NCBI RefSeq assembly: GCF_016889705.1
Contig: NZ_CP069526.1
Location: forward strand, 4,402,001 to 4,466,000
Source of the DNA: Amycolatopsis sp. FDAARGOS 1241
Lineage (GTDB): Bacteria > Actinomycetota > Actinomycetes > Mycobacteriales > Pseudonocardiaceae
Length of the DNA: 64,000 nt
Reading direction: 5' to 3'
In this document: piece by piece, positions 34,024 to 42,833 of the stretch
Position numbering within the stretch: the first letter of the stretch is position 1
How the letters are laid out: every line of letters begins with the position of its first letter
The notes under the pieces: generated by a model
What the model was told of the DNA's origin: nothing
What the model saw: the letters and a program-made list of their open reading frames with translations, nothing else
The model's database searches: none
Program-made: the position numbers and the translations under genes

Positions 34024-35808
34024 ATGTTCCAGACGCGTCCCACGCTCCAGGGCACCTTCGGCATGGTGTCGTCCACCCACTGGCTCGCCTCGGCCGCCGC
34101 GATGGCCGTTCTCGAAGACGGCGGCAACGCCTACGACGCGGCGGTCGCCGGGGCCTTCGTGCTCCACGTCGTCGAGCCGCACCTCAACGGGCCCGGCGGC
34201 GAAGTGCCGATGATCATCGCGCCCGCGGGCGGCACACCGAAGGTCCTCTGTGGACAGGGGCCCGCGCCGGCCGGCGCCACGATCGAGCACTACGCCTCAC
34301 TCGGCCTGGACCTCGTGCCCGGCACCGGCCCGCTGGCCGCCGCGGTGCCCGGCGCGGTCGACGCCTGGCTGCTCCTGCTGCACGACCACGGCACGAAGCC
34401 ACTGCGCGACGTCCTCAAGTACGCGATCTCCTACGCCGAAGACGGCCACCCCGCCGTCGACCGCGTCGGCTCGACCGTCGAGACCGTGCGCGAGCTCTTC
34501 GAGACGGAATGGACCACCTCGGCCGAGCTGTACCTCAGCGGCGGCCGCGCGCCGAAGCCCGGCGAGGTCATCAAGAACACCGCACTCGCCGACACCTGGC
34601 GCCGGCTCGTCACCGAGGCCGAAGCCGCCGGCCCGGGCCGCGAGACGCAGATCGAGGCGGCCCGCAAGACCTGGCGCGAGGGATTCATCGCCGAAGCCAT
34701 CGCGAACTTCGCCGCGAAGCCGACCATGGACACCTCCGGCGAGCGCCACTCGGGCACCTTGACCGGAGGTGACCTGGCCGCCTTCCGCGCGACGTACGAA
34801 GACCCGGTCACGTACACCTGGAACGGCTGGACCATCGCGAAAGCCGGGCTGTGGAGCCAGGGCCCGGTGTTCCTGCAGCAGCTCGCGCTCCTGCCCGACG
34901 AGCTGGACTACGCCACGCCGGACTACTACCACACGCTCATCGAGGGCACGAAGCTCGCGATGGCCGACCGCGAAGCGTGGTACGGCGACGGCTCCGACGT
35001 CGACGTCCAAGCGCTGCTTTCCCCCGCCTACAACGAAACCCGCCGCAAGCTGATCGGCGAGCGCGCGTCGCACGAGCTGCGCCCCGGCAGCCCCGACGGC
35101 CGGGAACCACGGCTGAGCAGGCACGCCCGGTACGTCGCCGGCGGCGGCGCCGTCCAGTCGGCCACCGGCGCGGGTGAGCCGACCGTCGCCAAGGACGGCG
35201 CGACGCGCGGCGACACCTGCCACCTCGATGTCGTCGACCGGTGGGGCAACATGGTCGCCGCGACGCCCAGCGGCGGCTGGCTCCAGTCCAATCCGGTCAT
35301 CCCCGAACTCGGGTTCCCCCTCGGCACCCGGCTGCAGATGGCGTGGCTCGACCCGGGCCTGCCCAACTCGCTCGCCCCGGGCAAGCGCCCGCGCACCACG
35401 CTCACCCCGTCGCTCGCCTCGCGTGACGGCGTGCCGGTGATGGCGTTCGGCACGCCCGGCGGCGACCAGCAGGACCAGTGGAGCGTGCATTTCTTCCTGG
35501 CCGTCGCGTTGCGCGAAAAAGTGCGCAGCGGGTTCGATCTGCAGGGCGCGATCGACGCGCCGAACTGGCACAACGACAGTTTCCCCGGCTCGTTCTACCC
35601 GCGTGCGATGGCCGCCGGAAGCGTCACCGTGGAATCACGGATCGGCGAGGATGTCATCACCGGCTTGCAGAACCGGGGCCACGTCGTGACCGTCGGAGAA
35701 CCCTGGTCCGAAGGGAGGTTGTGCGCCGTCGCCCGTGACCCGGAGACCGGCGTGCTGTCCGCCGCGGCGAACCCCCGGGGAATGCAGGGTTACGCGGCCG
35801 GACGATAA
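34024..35808 (+). CDS. ggt: Gamma-glutamyltransferase-family enzyme
   Basis: Intact 594-residue N-terminal nucleophile hydrolase that would cleave or transfer gamma-glutamyl groups. The autoprocessing Thr is at residue 398 in GDTCHLDVVDRWGNMVAATP (TCH in place of the usual TTH); NGPGGEVPMIIAP and PGAVDAWLLLLHDHG are N-terminal signatures; RPRTTLTPSLASRDG and GTPGGDQQDQ form the glycine-rich C-terminal part. No signal peptide, so it is cytoplasmic, unlike secreted GGTs. Followed by a terminator, then a peptide ABC importer. Confidence 0.9.
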   Translation: MFQTRPTLQGTFGMVSSTHWLASAAAMAVLEDGGNAYDAAVAGAFVLHVVEPHLNGPGGEVPMIIAPAGGTPKVLCGQGPAPAGATIEHYASLGLDLVPGTGPLAAAVPGAVDAWLLLLHDHGTKPLRDVLKYAISYAEDGHPAVDRVGSTVETVRELFETEWTTSAELYLSGGRAPKPGEVIKNTALADTWRRLVTEAEAAGPGRETQIEAARKTWREGFIAEAIANFAAKPTMDTSGERHSGTLTGGDLAAFRATYEDPVTYTWNGWTIAKAGLWSQGPVFLQQLALLPDELDYATPDYYHTLIEGTKLAMADREAWYGDGSDVDVQALLSPAYNETRRKLIGERASHELRPGSPDGREPRLSRHARYVAGGGAVQSATGAGEPTVAKDGATRGDTCHLDVVDRWGNMVAATPSGGWLQSNPVIPELGFPLGTRLQMAWLDPGLPNSLAPGKRPRTTLTPSLASRDGVPVMAFGTPGGDQQDQWSVHFFLAVALREKVRSGFDLQGAIDAPNWHNDSFPGSFYPRAMAAGSVTVESRIGEDVITGLQNRGHVVTVGEPWSEGRLCAVARDPETGVLSAAANPRGMQGYAAGR

Positions 35809-35820
35809 TAGAGCCTTTCC

Positions 35821-35870
35821 CGCCGAAAAGCGGGCCCGTGCGCGGGTCCGCTTTTCGGCGTGCCTTTTTT
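35821..35870 (+). terminator. Strong rho-independent terminator after ggt
   Basis: CGCCGAAAAGCGG pairs with CCGCTTTTCGGCG (13 bases, perfect), with a GC-rich inner loop that can pair further, followed by TGCCTTTTTT. It starts 12 bases after the ggt stop and separates ggt from the transporter genes. Confidence 0.9.
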
Positions 35871-35942
35871 GCGCATAACGATTTAACACGGATTAACGAT
35901 CCGGAAACGGGGTCGGGGAAAAACGGACGTACGTTGTGAGCC

Positions 35943-37574
35943 ATGTCTCCTCGGTCCCTGCTCCCCCTCCTGGCCGGGCTGGCGGTGATGGCTCTCACGG
36001 CGTGCGTGCCCGTCCAGCACGCGAGCGCCCACGGCGACCACCGCGACGACTTCGGCACTCCCGTCGGCAGCCAACCGGTCCAGCACGGCGGCGACCTCGT
36101 GATGGGTCTGTCCAACGAGCCCGACAAGCTCGACCCCACGACGTCCAGCTCGCTGTACACGCGCTACGTGATGACCACGATCTGCGAGAAGCTCTACGAC
36201 ATCGACGACACCAGCAACGTCGTGCCCCAGCTGGCCAGCGCGTTGCCGTCGATCTCGCCGGACGGCTCGACCGTCACCATCCCCGTGCGCACCGGCATCG
36301 TCTTCGCCGACGGCACCCCCTTCGACGCGCCCGCGGTCGCGACGAGCCTGCGCCGGCACTTCGAGCTCAAGACTTCGCAGCGCAAAAGCGAAATGGGCCC
36401 GATCAGTCGCATCGACGCGCCCGACGAGTCGCACGTCGTGCTGCACTACAAACGTCCGTTCGCGCCGATCACCGCGGCGCTGGCCGATCGCGCCGGCATG
36501 ATCATGTCCCCCGCCGCGCTGGCGAAGGAGGGCGACGACTTCGGCGATCACCCGGTGTGCGTCGGGCCGTTCAAGTTCGTGAAACGCGTGCCGCAGACCG
36601 AAATCGACGTCCAGCGTGACCCGTTGTACTACGACGCCAAGGACGTGCACCTCGATTCGATCACCTACCGGATCATGACCGACGCCAACATCCGCGCGGC
36701 GAACCTGCGCTCGGGTGACATCCAGGTGGCCGACACGATCTCGCCGCAGGACGTCGACGCGCTCGCCCAGGACCCGGACCTCAAGGTACTGCAGTCCCCG
36801 TCGCTCGGGTACCAGAGCGTCACGTTCAACACCGGAAACGTCGACGGCGTGGGCAAACCCACCAAGCACATCGACAAACCCGTCGCGAACGACCCGCGCA
36901 TCCGCCTGGCGTTCTCGCTCGCACTGAACCGTCGCACGCTCGTGGACACGGTCTTCAACAACTGGTTCGATCCCGCGTGCTCCCCCATCGCGCCGAAGAC
37001 GCCGTATTCCTCGCCCGCGAGCGACGCCTGCCCGGCGTTCGACCCGGTCAAGTCGAGGCAGCTGCTCCAGCAGGCGGGCGTGCAGATCCCGTTCCCGATC
37101 GAGCTGCAGGTGACCAACACGCAGGACCAGCTGCGCTACGCCCAGGCCCTGCAGGCGAGCGTGGCCGAGGGCGGGTTCGCCGTGAAGATCGTGCCGGTGG
37201 AGTACTCCACCCTGCTGGACGTGGAAAAGCGCGGCACGTTCGAAGCGCTGATGCTCGGCTGGTCCGGCCGCATCGACCCGGACGCGAACACGTCGCGGTT
37301 CCTCTCGACGGGCTCAGGCGGCAACTACGGCGGCTTCAATTCGTCCGCATTGGACAAGCTGCTGACCGACGCGTCGCGCAGCATCGACACGAAGCAGCGC
37401 GCCGCGCTCTACGGCAAGGCCGTGCAGCTGATCCAGCAGCAGAACCCGATCGTCTACACCTACCGGGTCCGCAACCTCACCGTGCACTCCACCCGCGTCA
37501 CCGGCATCCAGGTGTACGCCGACGGCGTGGTGCGGCTCGGCAAGGCCGCGTTCCTCGCGAACCAGGAGGGCTGA
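35943..37574 (+). CDS. Peptide ABC transporter, substrate-binding lipoprotein
   Basis: Intact 543-residue SBP_bac_5 family protein that captures peptides or similar solutes outside the membrane. The signal ends in the lipobox LTAC (Cys21). Family segments: GLSNEPDKLDPTTSSSLYTR, LASALPSISPDGSTVTIPVR, VGPFKFVKRVPQTEIDVQR and NDPRIRLAFSLALNRRTLVD. First gene of a four-gene operon with two permeases and a double ATPase. Confidence 0.95.
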   Translation: MSPRSLLPLLAGLAVMALTACVPVQHASAHGDHRDDFGTPVGSQPVQHGGDLVMGLSNEPDKLDPTTSSSLYTRYVMTTICEKLYDIDDTSNVVPQLASALPSISPDGSTVTIPVRTGIVFADGTPFDAPAVATSLRRHFELKTSQRKSEMGPISRIDAPDESHVVLHYKRPFAPITAALADRAGMIMSPAALAKEGDDFGDHPVCVGPFKFVKRVPQTEIDVQRDPLYYDAKDVHLDSITYRIMTDANIRAANLRSGDIQVADTISPQDVDALAQDPDLKVLQSPSLGYQSVTFNTGNVDGVGKPTKHIDKPVANDPRIRLAFSLALNRRTLVDTVFNNWFDPACSPIAPKTPYSSPASDACPAFDPVKSRQLLQQAGVQIPFPIELQVTNTQDQLRYAQALQASVAEGGFAVKIVPVEYSTLLDVEKRGTFEALMLGWSGRIDPDANTSRFLSTGSGGNYGGFNSSALDKLLTDASRSIDTKQRAALYGKAVQLIQQQNPIVYTYRVRNLTVHSTRVTGIQVYADGVVRLGKAAFLANQEG

Positions 37575-37577
37575 GCC

Positions 37578-38534
37578 GTGGTGCGCTACCTGTTCCACCG
37601 CCTCTGGCAGTCGGTCGTGACGCTCGTGCTCGCGTCGATCGTCGTGTTCATCGGCGTGCGCGCGCTGCCGGGGGACCCGGCCATCGCCATGGCGGGCGAG
37701 GAAGCCGACCCCGCCGCCATCGCCGCCGTCCGGGCTCAGCTCGGCCTGGACCAGCCACTGCCTGTGCAGTACTTCAAGTTCGTCGGCCACGCGCTCACCG
37801 GCGACTTCGGCAAGTCGGTGCGGACGGGCACACCGGTGAGCGAGATGATCGGCGCGACCCTGCCGGTCACGGTGCAGCTCGCGGTGTTCGCGATGCTCGT
37901 CGCGGTGCTGGTGGGCATGCTCGCCGGCGTCGTCGCGGCGGTGTTCCGCGGCCGCTGGCCGGAGTGGGGCGCGAACGGTTTCTCCCTGTTCGCGCTGTCG
38001 GTCCCGACGTTCTGGCTCGGCATCCTCGCCGTGCTCTACCTTTCGGTGCAGCTGCGGTGGTTCCCGGCGTCCGGCTACGTGTCGCCGTTCGACCAGCCAC
38101 TGCGCGGGATCTACTACCTCGCGCTGCCGGCGATCATCCTCGGGCTCACGCACGCCGCCGTGGTGCAGCGCCAGACGCGCTCGTCGATGGTCGAGACCCT
38201 CACCGCCGACTTCGTGCGCACTGCGCGGGCGAAGGGGCTCGGGCGCGGCGCGGTGATCTTCCGCTACGGCCTGCGCAACAGCCTTATCGTGGTCACCACC
38301 ATCGTCGGCCTGCAACTGGGCGGGCTCATCGCGGGCGCGGTGGTCACCGAGCGGATCTTCAGCCTGCCGGGCATCGGCAAGCTGACGCTCGATTCGGTCT
38401 TCACCCGCGATTACCCGGTGATCCAGGCCGTGGTGCTGGTGATCACCACCGCCTACATCGTGATCAACCTGCTCGTCGACTTCCTCTACACGGTCATCGA
38501 TCCACGCATGCGAGTCTCCGGGAGGACCCGATGA
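37578..38534 (+). CDS. Peptide ABC transporter permease (DppB-like)
   Basis: Intact 318-residue inner-membrane permease with six hydrophobic segments. N-terminal VRYLFHRLWQSVVTLVLASI and RALPGDPAIAMAGEEADP are typical of DppB; the EAA loop is FVRTARAKGLGRGAVIFRYG. GTG start 3 bases after the binding-protein stop; its stop overlaps the next start (ATGA). Confidence 0.95.
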   Translation: MVRYLFHRLWQSVVTLVLASIVVFIGVRALPGDPAIAMAGEEADPAAIAAVRAQLGLDQPLPVQYFKFVGHALTGDFGKSVRTGTPVSEMIGATLPVTVQLAVFAMLVAVLVGMLAGVVAAVFRGRWPEWGANGFSLFALSVPTFWLGILAVLYLSVQLRWFPASGYVSPFDQPLRGIYYLALPAIILGLTHAAVVQRQTRSSMVETLTADFVRTARAKGLGRGAVIFRYGLRNSLIVVTTIVGLQLGGLIAGAVVTERIFSLPGIGKLTLDSVFTRDYPVIQAVVLVITTAYIVINLLVDFLYTVIDPRMRVSGRTR

Positions 38535-39403
38535 CGATCGCCGCCGAAACCCCCGTGCCGCTCGCCCGCGTCCGCGGCCGGGTCGGACGCCGGCTCCTGC
38601 ACAACCCGATGGGCGTGATCGGCGGCGTGCTGCTGCTGATCGTGGTCATCGCGGGGGTGTTCGCGCCGCTGCTGGCGCCCTACGCCCCGACGGAGGTGCA
38701 CTTCGAGACACCGTTCCAGCAGCCGGGCACGGTCGGGTTCGCGCTCGGGACCGACGACCTGGGCCGCGACATCCTGTCCCGCGTGCTCTACGGGACGCGC
38801 GCGTCACTGGAGGTCGGGGCACTGTCGGTGCTGTTCGCGGTCATCGTCGGCGTGCCGCTCGGCCTGCTGTCCGGGTACTGGCGCCGGCTCGACTCGCTGA
38901 TCTCGCGGCTGGCCGACCTGATGCTGGCGTTCCCGTTCCTCATCCTCGCCGTCGGGCTCGCGGCCATCAACGGCGGCGGGCTGACCAACGCGGCGATCGC
39001 GCTCGGTATCGCCCAGATCCCGACCATGACGCGGGTCGTGCGCGCGGACACGTTGCGGCTCAAGGAAACCGACTTCGTGCTGGCCGCCCACACGATGCAC
39101 GCCGGGCCGTGGCGGATCCTCGGGCAGCACGTGCTGCCCAACGCCTTGTCGGCGATCATCGTGCAGGCGACGGTGATCATGCCGGTCGCGGTGATCGGCG
39201 AGGCGGTGCTGTCGTTCCTCGGGCTCGGCATCCAGCCGCCCGCCCCGAGCCTCGGGATCATGCTTTCGGACGCGCAGCAGTACCTGTTCCGCACGCCCTG
39301 GCCCGGCATCTTCCCCGGTGTCGCGCTCGCGCTGATCTGTCTGGGCTTCAACCTGTTCGGCGACGCCCTGCGCGACGCACTGGACCCGAAAAGCACCCGG
39401 TGA
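38531..39403 (+). CDS. Peptide ABC transporter permease (DppC-like)
   Basis: Intact 290-residue second permease. Typical DppC features: a cytoplasmic N-terminus then NPMGVIGGVLLLIVVIAGVF, the GTDDLGRDILSRVLYGTR segment, and EAA loop FVLAAHTMHAGPWRILGQHV, ending FNLFGDALRDALDPK. The ATG overlaps the DppB stop. Confidence 0.95.
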   Translation: MTIAAETPVPLARVRGRVGRRLLHNPMGVIGGVLLLIVVIAGVFAPLLAPYAPTEVHFETPFQQPGTVGFALGTDDLGRDILSRVLYGTRASLEVGALSVLFAVIVGVPLGLLSGYWRRLDSLISRLADLMLAFPFLILAVGLAAINGGGLTNAAIALGIAQIPTMTRVVRADTLRLKETDFVLAAHTMHAGPWRILGQHVLPNALSAIIVQATVIMPVAVIGEAVLSFLGLGIQPPAPSLGIMLSDAQQYLFRTPWPGIFPGVALALICLGFNLFGDALRDALDPKSTR

Positions 39404-39414
39404 AGGGGACGAAC

Positions 39415-41004
39415 ATGACCCAGCCGCTCCTGGAAGTGAGCGACCTCGACGTGTCCTTCGGCCGCACCGCCGCGGTGCGTGGCGCGAGCCTGACGCTGAA
39501 CCCCGGCGAACGCGTCGCCGTCGTAGGCCAGTCCGGCTCCGGCAAGTCCACCACCGCACACGCCATCATCGGCCTGCTGCCCGGGTCGGGACGCGTCACC
39601 GGCGGCACGATCCGGTGGCGCGGCGAGGACCTCACGCACGCCGGGGAGAAACGGCTGCGCCGGCTGCGCGGGCGCGAGATCGGGCTCGTGCCGCAGGATC
39701 CGATGTCGAACCTCAACCCCGTCGCCCGGGTCGGCCGGCAGGTCGCGGAAACCCTGGTGGCGCACCGGATGTGCACTCGCCGCGAAGCCTGGGCGCGCGC
39801 GGTGGAGCTGCTCGGGCAGGCCGGCATCCCCGAGCCGGCGCGGCGCGCGCGGCAGTACCCGCACGAGTTCTCGGGCGGCATGCGCCAGCGCGTGCTCATC
39901 GCGATCGGCCTGGCCTGCCGGCCCGACCTGCTCATCGCCGACGAACCGACGTCCGCCCTCGACGTGACCGTGCAGCGCCAGATCCTCGACCACCTGGAGA
40001 AGCTGACGCAGGAACTGGGCACGGCACTGCTGTTCGTCACCCACGACCTCGGGCTGGCGGCGGACCGGGCCGACCGGGTCGTGGTCATGTCCGACGGCGA
40101 AGTCGTGGAGACGGGACCCGCACGAGCCGTGCTGAACGAGCCGCAGGAGCCCTACACGCGGCGGCTGGTCGCCGCCGCGCCGTCGCTCACCGGCCCGATG
40201 CACGAATCCGCCCCGGCCTCGGACGTGGTGCTCGAGGTGGCGCACGTGTCGAAGGAGTACCGCGTGCGCGGTCGCGGCGGCACGCTGCGCGCGGTCGACG
40301 ACGTGTCGTTCACCGTCGGCCACGGCCGCACGACCGCGATCGTCGGCGAGTCCGGTTCGGGCAAGACGACCACCGCGCACATGGTCCTCGGCCTGGTGCC
40401 CGCGACGTCGGGCACGATCAGTCTCGACGGCTCCGAGGTCGTCGGCCTGCGCGGCGCCCGCCTGCGCGCGGCCCGGCGCGCGATGCAGCCGGTGTTCCAG
40501 GACCCATACGCGTCGCTCGATCCGATGTGGACGGTGGAGCGCATCGTCACAGAGCCGCTGCGCACGTTCGGTGTCGGCGACCGGGCTTCGCGGCGCCGGC
40601 AGGTGGCCGAGCTGCTCGACCAGGTGGCGTTGCCGGCTTCGCTCGCGCAGCGCTACCCCAACGAGCTGTCGGGCGGTCAGCGCCAGCGCGTCGCGATCGC
40701 ACGGGCCCTGGCTCTGCGGCCGCGGCTGGTCGTGTGCGACGAACCGGTGTCCGCCCTGGACGTGCTGGTGCAGGACCAGATCCTCGGATTGCTGTCGGCT
40801 CTGCAGCAGGAGCTGGGCCTGAGCTACCTGTTCATCTCCCACGACCTCGCCGTGGTGCGTTCGCTGGCCCACGACGTGCTGGTGATGCAGGCGGGCCGGG
40901 TGGTGGAGCACGGCCCGGTGGACCAGGTGCTGTCCTCGCCCTCCGACGATTACACGCGCCAGCTGCTCGACGCGGTGCCGGGAGCGGCCACGTTCACCCC
41001 GTGA
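39415..41004 (+). CDS. Peptide ABC transporter, fused double ATPase (DppD-DppF type)
   Basis: Intact 529-residue protein with two ABC domains in one chain, powering import. First domain: Walker A VGQSGSGKSTTAH, signature EFSGGMRQRV, Walker B LLIADEPTSALD. Second: Walker A VGESGSGKTTTAH, signature ELSGGQRQRVAIARAL, Walker B LVVCDEPVSALD. Start at the ATG at 39415 after GAAGGGG. Last gene of the operon. Confidence 0.95.
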   Translation: MTQPLLEVSDLDVSFGRTAAVRGASLTLNPGERVAVVGQSGSGKSTTAHAIIGLLPGSGRVTGGTIRWRGEDLTHAGEKRLRRLRGREIGLVPQDPMSNLNPVARVGRQVAETLVAHRMCTRREAWARAVELLGQAGIPEPARRARQYPHEFSGGMRQRVLIAIGLACRPDLLIADEPTSALDVTVQRQILDHLEKLTQELGTALLFVTHDLGLAADRADRVVVMSDGEVVETGPARAVLNEPQEPYTRRLVAAAPSLTGPMHESAPASDVVLEVAHVSKEYRVRGRGGTLRAVDDVSFTVGHGRTTAIVGESGSGKTTTAHMVLGLVPATSGTISLDGSEVVGLRGARLRAARRAMQPVFQDPYASLDPMWTVERIVTEPLRTFGVGDRASRRRQVAELLDQVALPASLAQRYPNELSGGQRQRVAIARALALRPRLVVCDEPVSALDVLVQDQILGLLSALQQELGLSYLFISHDLAVVRSLAHDVLVMQAGRVVEHGPVDQVLSSPSDDYTRQLLDAVPGAATFTP

Positions 41005-41011
41005 TCGCGGG

Positions 41012-41275
41012 TCACCGGGCGAGGGCGAGGATCTCCTTGACGTGGTGCGGACCGTCGATGGGGCGCGGGTTGCGCGGCACCCACGGCGTGCTCATCGCGC
41101 GTTCGGCCACCTCGTCCTCGCTCGCCGGGCCGACGCCGACGGCGCCGAGGGTCGCGGGAAGGTCCAGGTCGCGGACGAGGTCACGGACCACGTCGGCCGC
41201 CTGTTCCCCGCCGACACCCGAGTGGCTCAGCAGCTCCCGCTGCCGCGCGCCGTTGGCCTCGGCGTTCCAGGCGGG
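41012..41275 (-). pseudogene. Maleylacetate reductase/Fe-type alcohol dehydrogenase, C-terminal fragment
   Basis: A minus-strand frame without a start reads VVRDLVRDLDLPATLGAVGV and PWVPRNPRPIDGPHHVKEIL before the stop at 41012, matching the C-terminal helical domain of maleylacetate reductases. About 85 residues remain of about 350. At its upstream end it runs directly into the ArsR gene, indicating a deletion between the two. Confidence 0.65.
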
Positions 41276-41588
41276 TTTTCGTCCCGGTTTTCATCGAGGT
41301 GCCGCTCGAGGGCGTCGAGGCGGCCGGCCCACAGCGCGCGGTAGGGCCGCAGCCACGCGTCGATCTCGCGCAGCGGCTCGTCGTCCAGCTCGTACCAGCG
41401 CAGCTGCGCCTCGCGACGCACCCGGACCAGCCCGGCCTCGCGCAGCACGCGCAGGTGCTTCGAGGCACCCGGCTGCGTCAAGCCGAGCCGCTGAGCGAGC
41501 TCACCCACCGGAGACGGTCCTCGCGCAGCAGATCCTGGTTGCGGCGCCGCGCACCGCCGCGGCCGCCACCTCGAACGTCGTGGGTACG
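41240..41588 (-). pseudogene. ArsR-family regulator, frameshifted
   Basis: Winged-helix regulator of the type opening MPTTFEVIAEPRRR. Here the N-terminal codons read PTTFEVAA from about 41585, then two indels precede GELAQRLGLTQPGASKHLRV and REAGLVRVRREAQLRWYELD, which are intact. The expected initiation codon is GTA, not GTG or ATG. The C-terminus ERHLDENRDENPPG runs into the maleylacetate reductase fragment. Confidence 0.65.
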
Positions 41589-41591
41589 CCC

Positions 41592-41623
41592 GTTATATGC
41601 CCCTTCGCGTATATGCCTGTCAA
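41592..41623 (-). promoter_or_regulatory. Sigma-70-type promoter for the ArsR gene
   Basis: On the minus strand TTGACA (41623-41618), an 18-base spacer and CATATAAC (from 41599). The expected ArsR start lies 6-8 bases beyond the -10, so the mRNA would be leaderless. GCATATA occurs twice in the spacer region. Confidence 0.6.
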
Positions 41624-41632
41624 GGCATGGAG

Positions 41633-42748
41633 CTAGCGCGACCGGAACAGCAGCACCCCGTTGACGCTCAACGTGCACTCGCTCGACGCCCGGCCCGTCG
41701 GCAGCGAGTACCTGAGCGGCAATTCCCTCCGGCCCGCTTCGAGCGTGCCGCCGGACGGCGGGAACCAGCGCACCGGCTGCAGCAGTCCCGGCGCGTCCGG
41801 TTCGAACAGCGCGCAGTGCAGTGGCACCGACAACGCCGACGCGAGCCGCACGGTCACGGCCACGTCGAGCGTGCCGGCCGGAACCCGCGCGCCCGTCTGC
41901 GCGGCCACGGCGAGCTCCACCGCGCTCCGCGCGGCCTGCGGCGCCGCGGGCCGGAACCGCACGGAATCCCACGTGACCGACAGCGGACCGAACTCCAGCG
42001 GCCCCGGCCCCGCCGGCTTGAGCACCACCTGCGCCGGGCGGGTCAGGCGCTCGTCGTCCTCGTACTCCTGGGGCAGAACCACGTCCCAGTCCGGTTCGGC
42101 GCCGGCGTGGCCCAGCCCTTCCGCGAGAGTGCGCGATTCGTCGAACAGGCTCAGCGCGAGGTCCATCACCTCCGCCGCCGCGTCGACGAGGTCGCTGCCG
42201 AGCTCCTCGATCCGCTGTTCGCGCCGCGACCGGAAGCCGGAGCCGCCGACCTGCTCGCGCGCGCGTTCGTAGGCTTGCGGTCCCACCAGCGGCATCGCGC
42301 CGACGAGTGCTTCGAGGGCCGCTTTGTCGAGCAGGGTCAGCGCGGTGCGCACCGCCTCGACACGGCCGAGCGCCAGGGCGCACAGCGCCAGGTACCTCTC
42401 GCCCACCGCGACCTGCAGCGGCGAGCGAGCCGACGCGACGGCGTCGCGGAACAGATCCCGCGCCCGGTTCAGCTCCGCGGTGCGCACGCCCGCGTCGCGG
42501 GTCGTGCTCGCGTCGAGCAGTGTGCGCAGCCCGGCGCCGACCGCGGCCGTGTACCGCTGCTCCAGCACCTCGTCGAGCTGCCGCTCGATGCCGGACAGCT
42601 GCTCCCCCAGCCGGTCCTCGCTCTCCACGAGTGCTCCGACGATCTCGGAAGCCACGCCCCCGAGCTCCTCTTTCCCCGTCAGTGCCCCGATCACGGCGGA
42701 CACCCCGTACTTCGTCGCGATCACGGCGATCGCCGTCAGCGGCTCCAC
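41633..42748 (-). CDS. Protein of unknown function with N-terminal hydrophobic segment and coiled coil
   Basis: Intact 371-residue protein of no family I recognise. GTG at 42748 opens MEPLTAIAVIATKYGVSAVI, a hydrophobic stretch followed by GALTGKEELGG; residues 35-70 form an acidic helix (SEDRLGEQLSGIERQLDEVL) of coiled-coil type; residues to about 200 are helical; the last 130 are beta-rich and look like an Ig/C2-like domain (LEFGPLSVTWDSVRFRP, ELPLRYSLPTGRASSECTLS). The architecture resembles membrane-associated effector or immunity-type proteins, but this is only an impression. Divergent from the sialidase gene. Confidence 0.75.
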   Translation of the reverse strand: MEPLTAIAVIATKYGVSAVIGALTGKEELGGVASEIVGALVESEDRLGEQLSGIERQLDEVLEQRYTAAVGAGLRTLLDASTTRDAGVRTAELNRARDLFRDAVASARSPLQVAVGERYLALCALALGRVEAVRTALTLLDKAALEALVGAMPLVGPQAYERAREQVGGSGFRSRREQRIEELGSDLVDAAAEVMDLALSLFDESRTLAEGLGHAGAEPDWDVVLPQEYEDDERLTRPAQVVLKPAGPGPLEFGPLSVTWDSVRFRPAAPQAARSAVELAVAAQTGARVPAGTLDVAVTVRLASALSVPLHCALFEPDAPGLLQPVRWFPPSGGTLEAGRRELPLRYSLPTGRASSECTLSVNGVLLFRSR

Positions 42749-42833
42749 GGCGGACAGCCTAGTTGTACGGCGCGTGTACGACCGCCGGCGATCCTGGGCG
42801 CACTTCGCAGTACCCCGACAGAGAGCCGGGACC

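Noticed and set aside
38788..40911. A 707-codon minus-strand frame under the peptide transporter
   Set aside because: Antisense to well-supported permease and ATPase genes.
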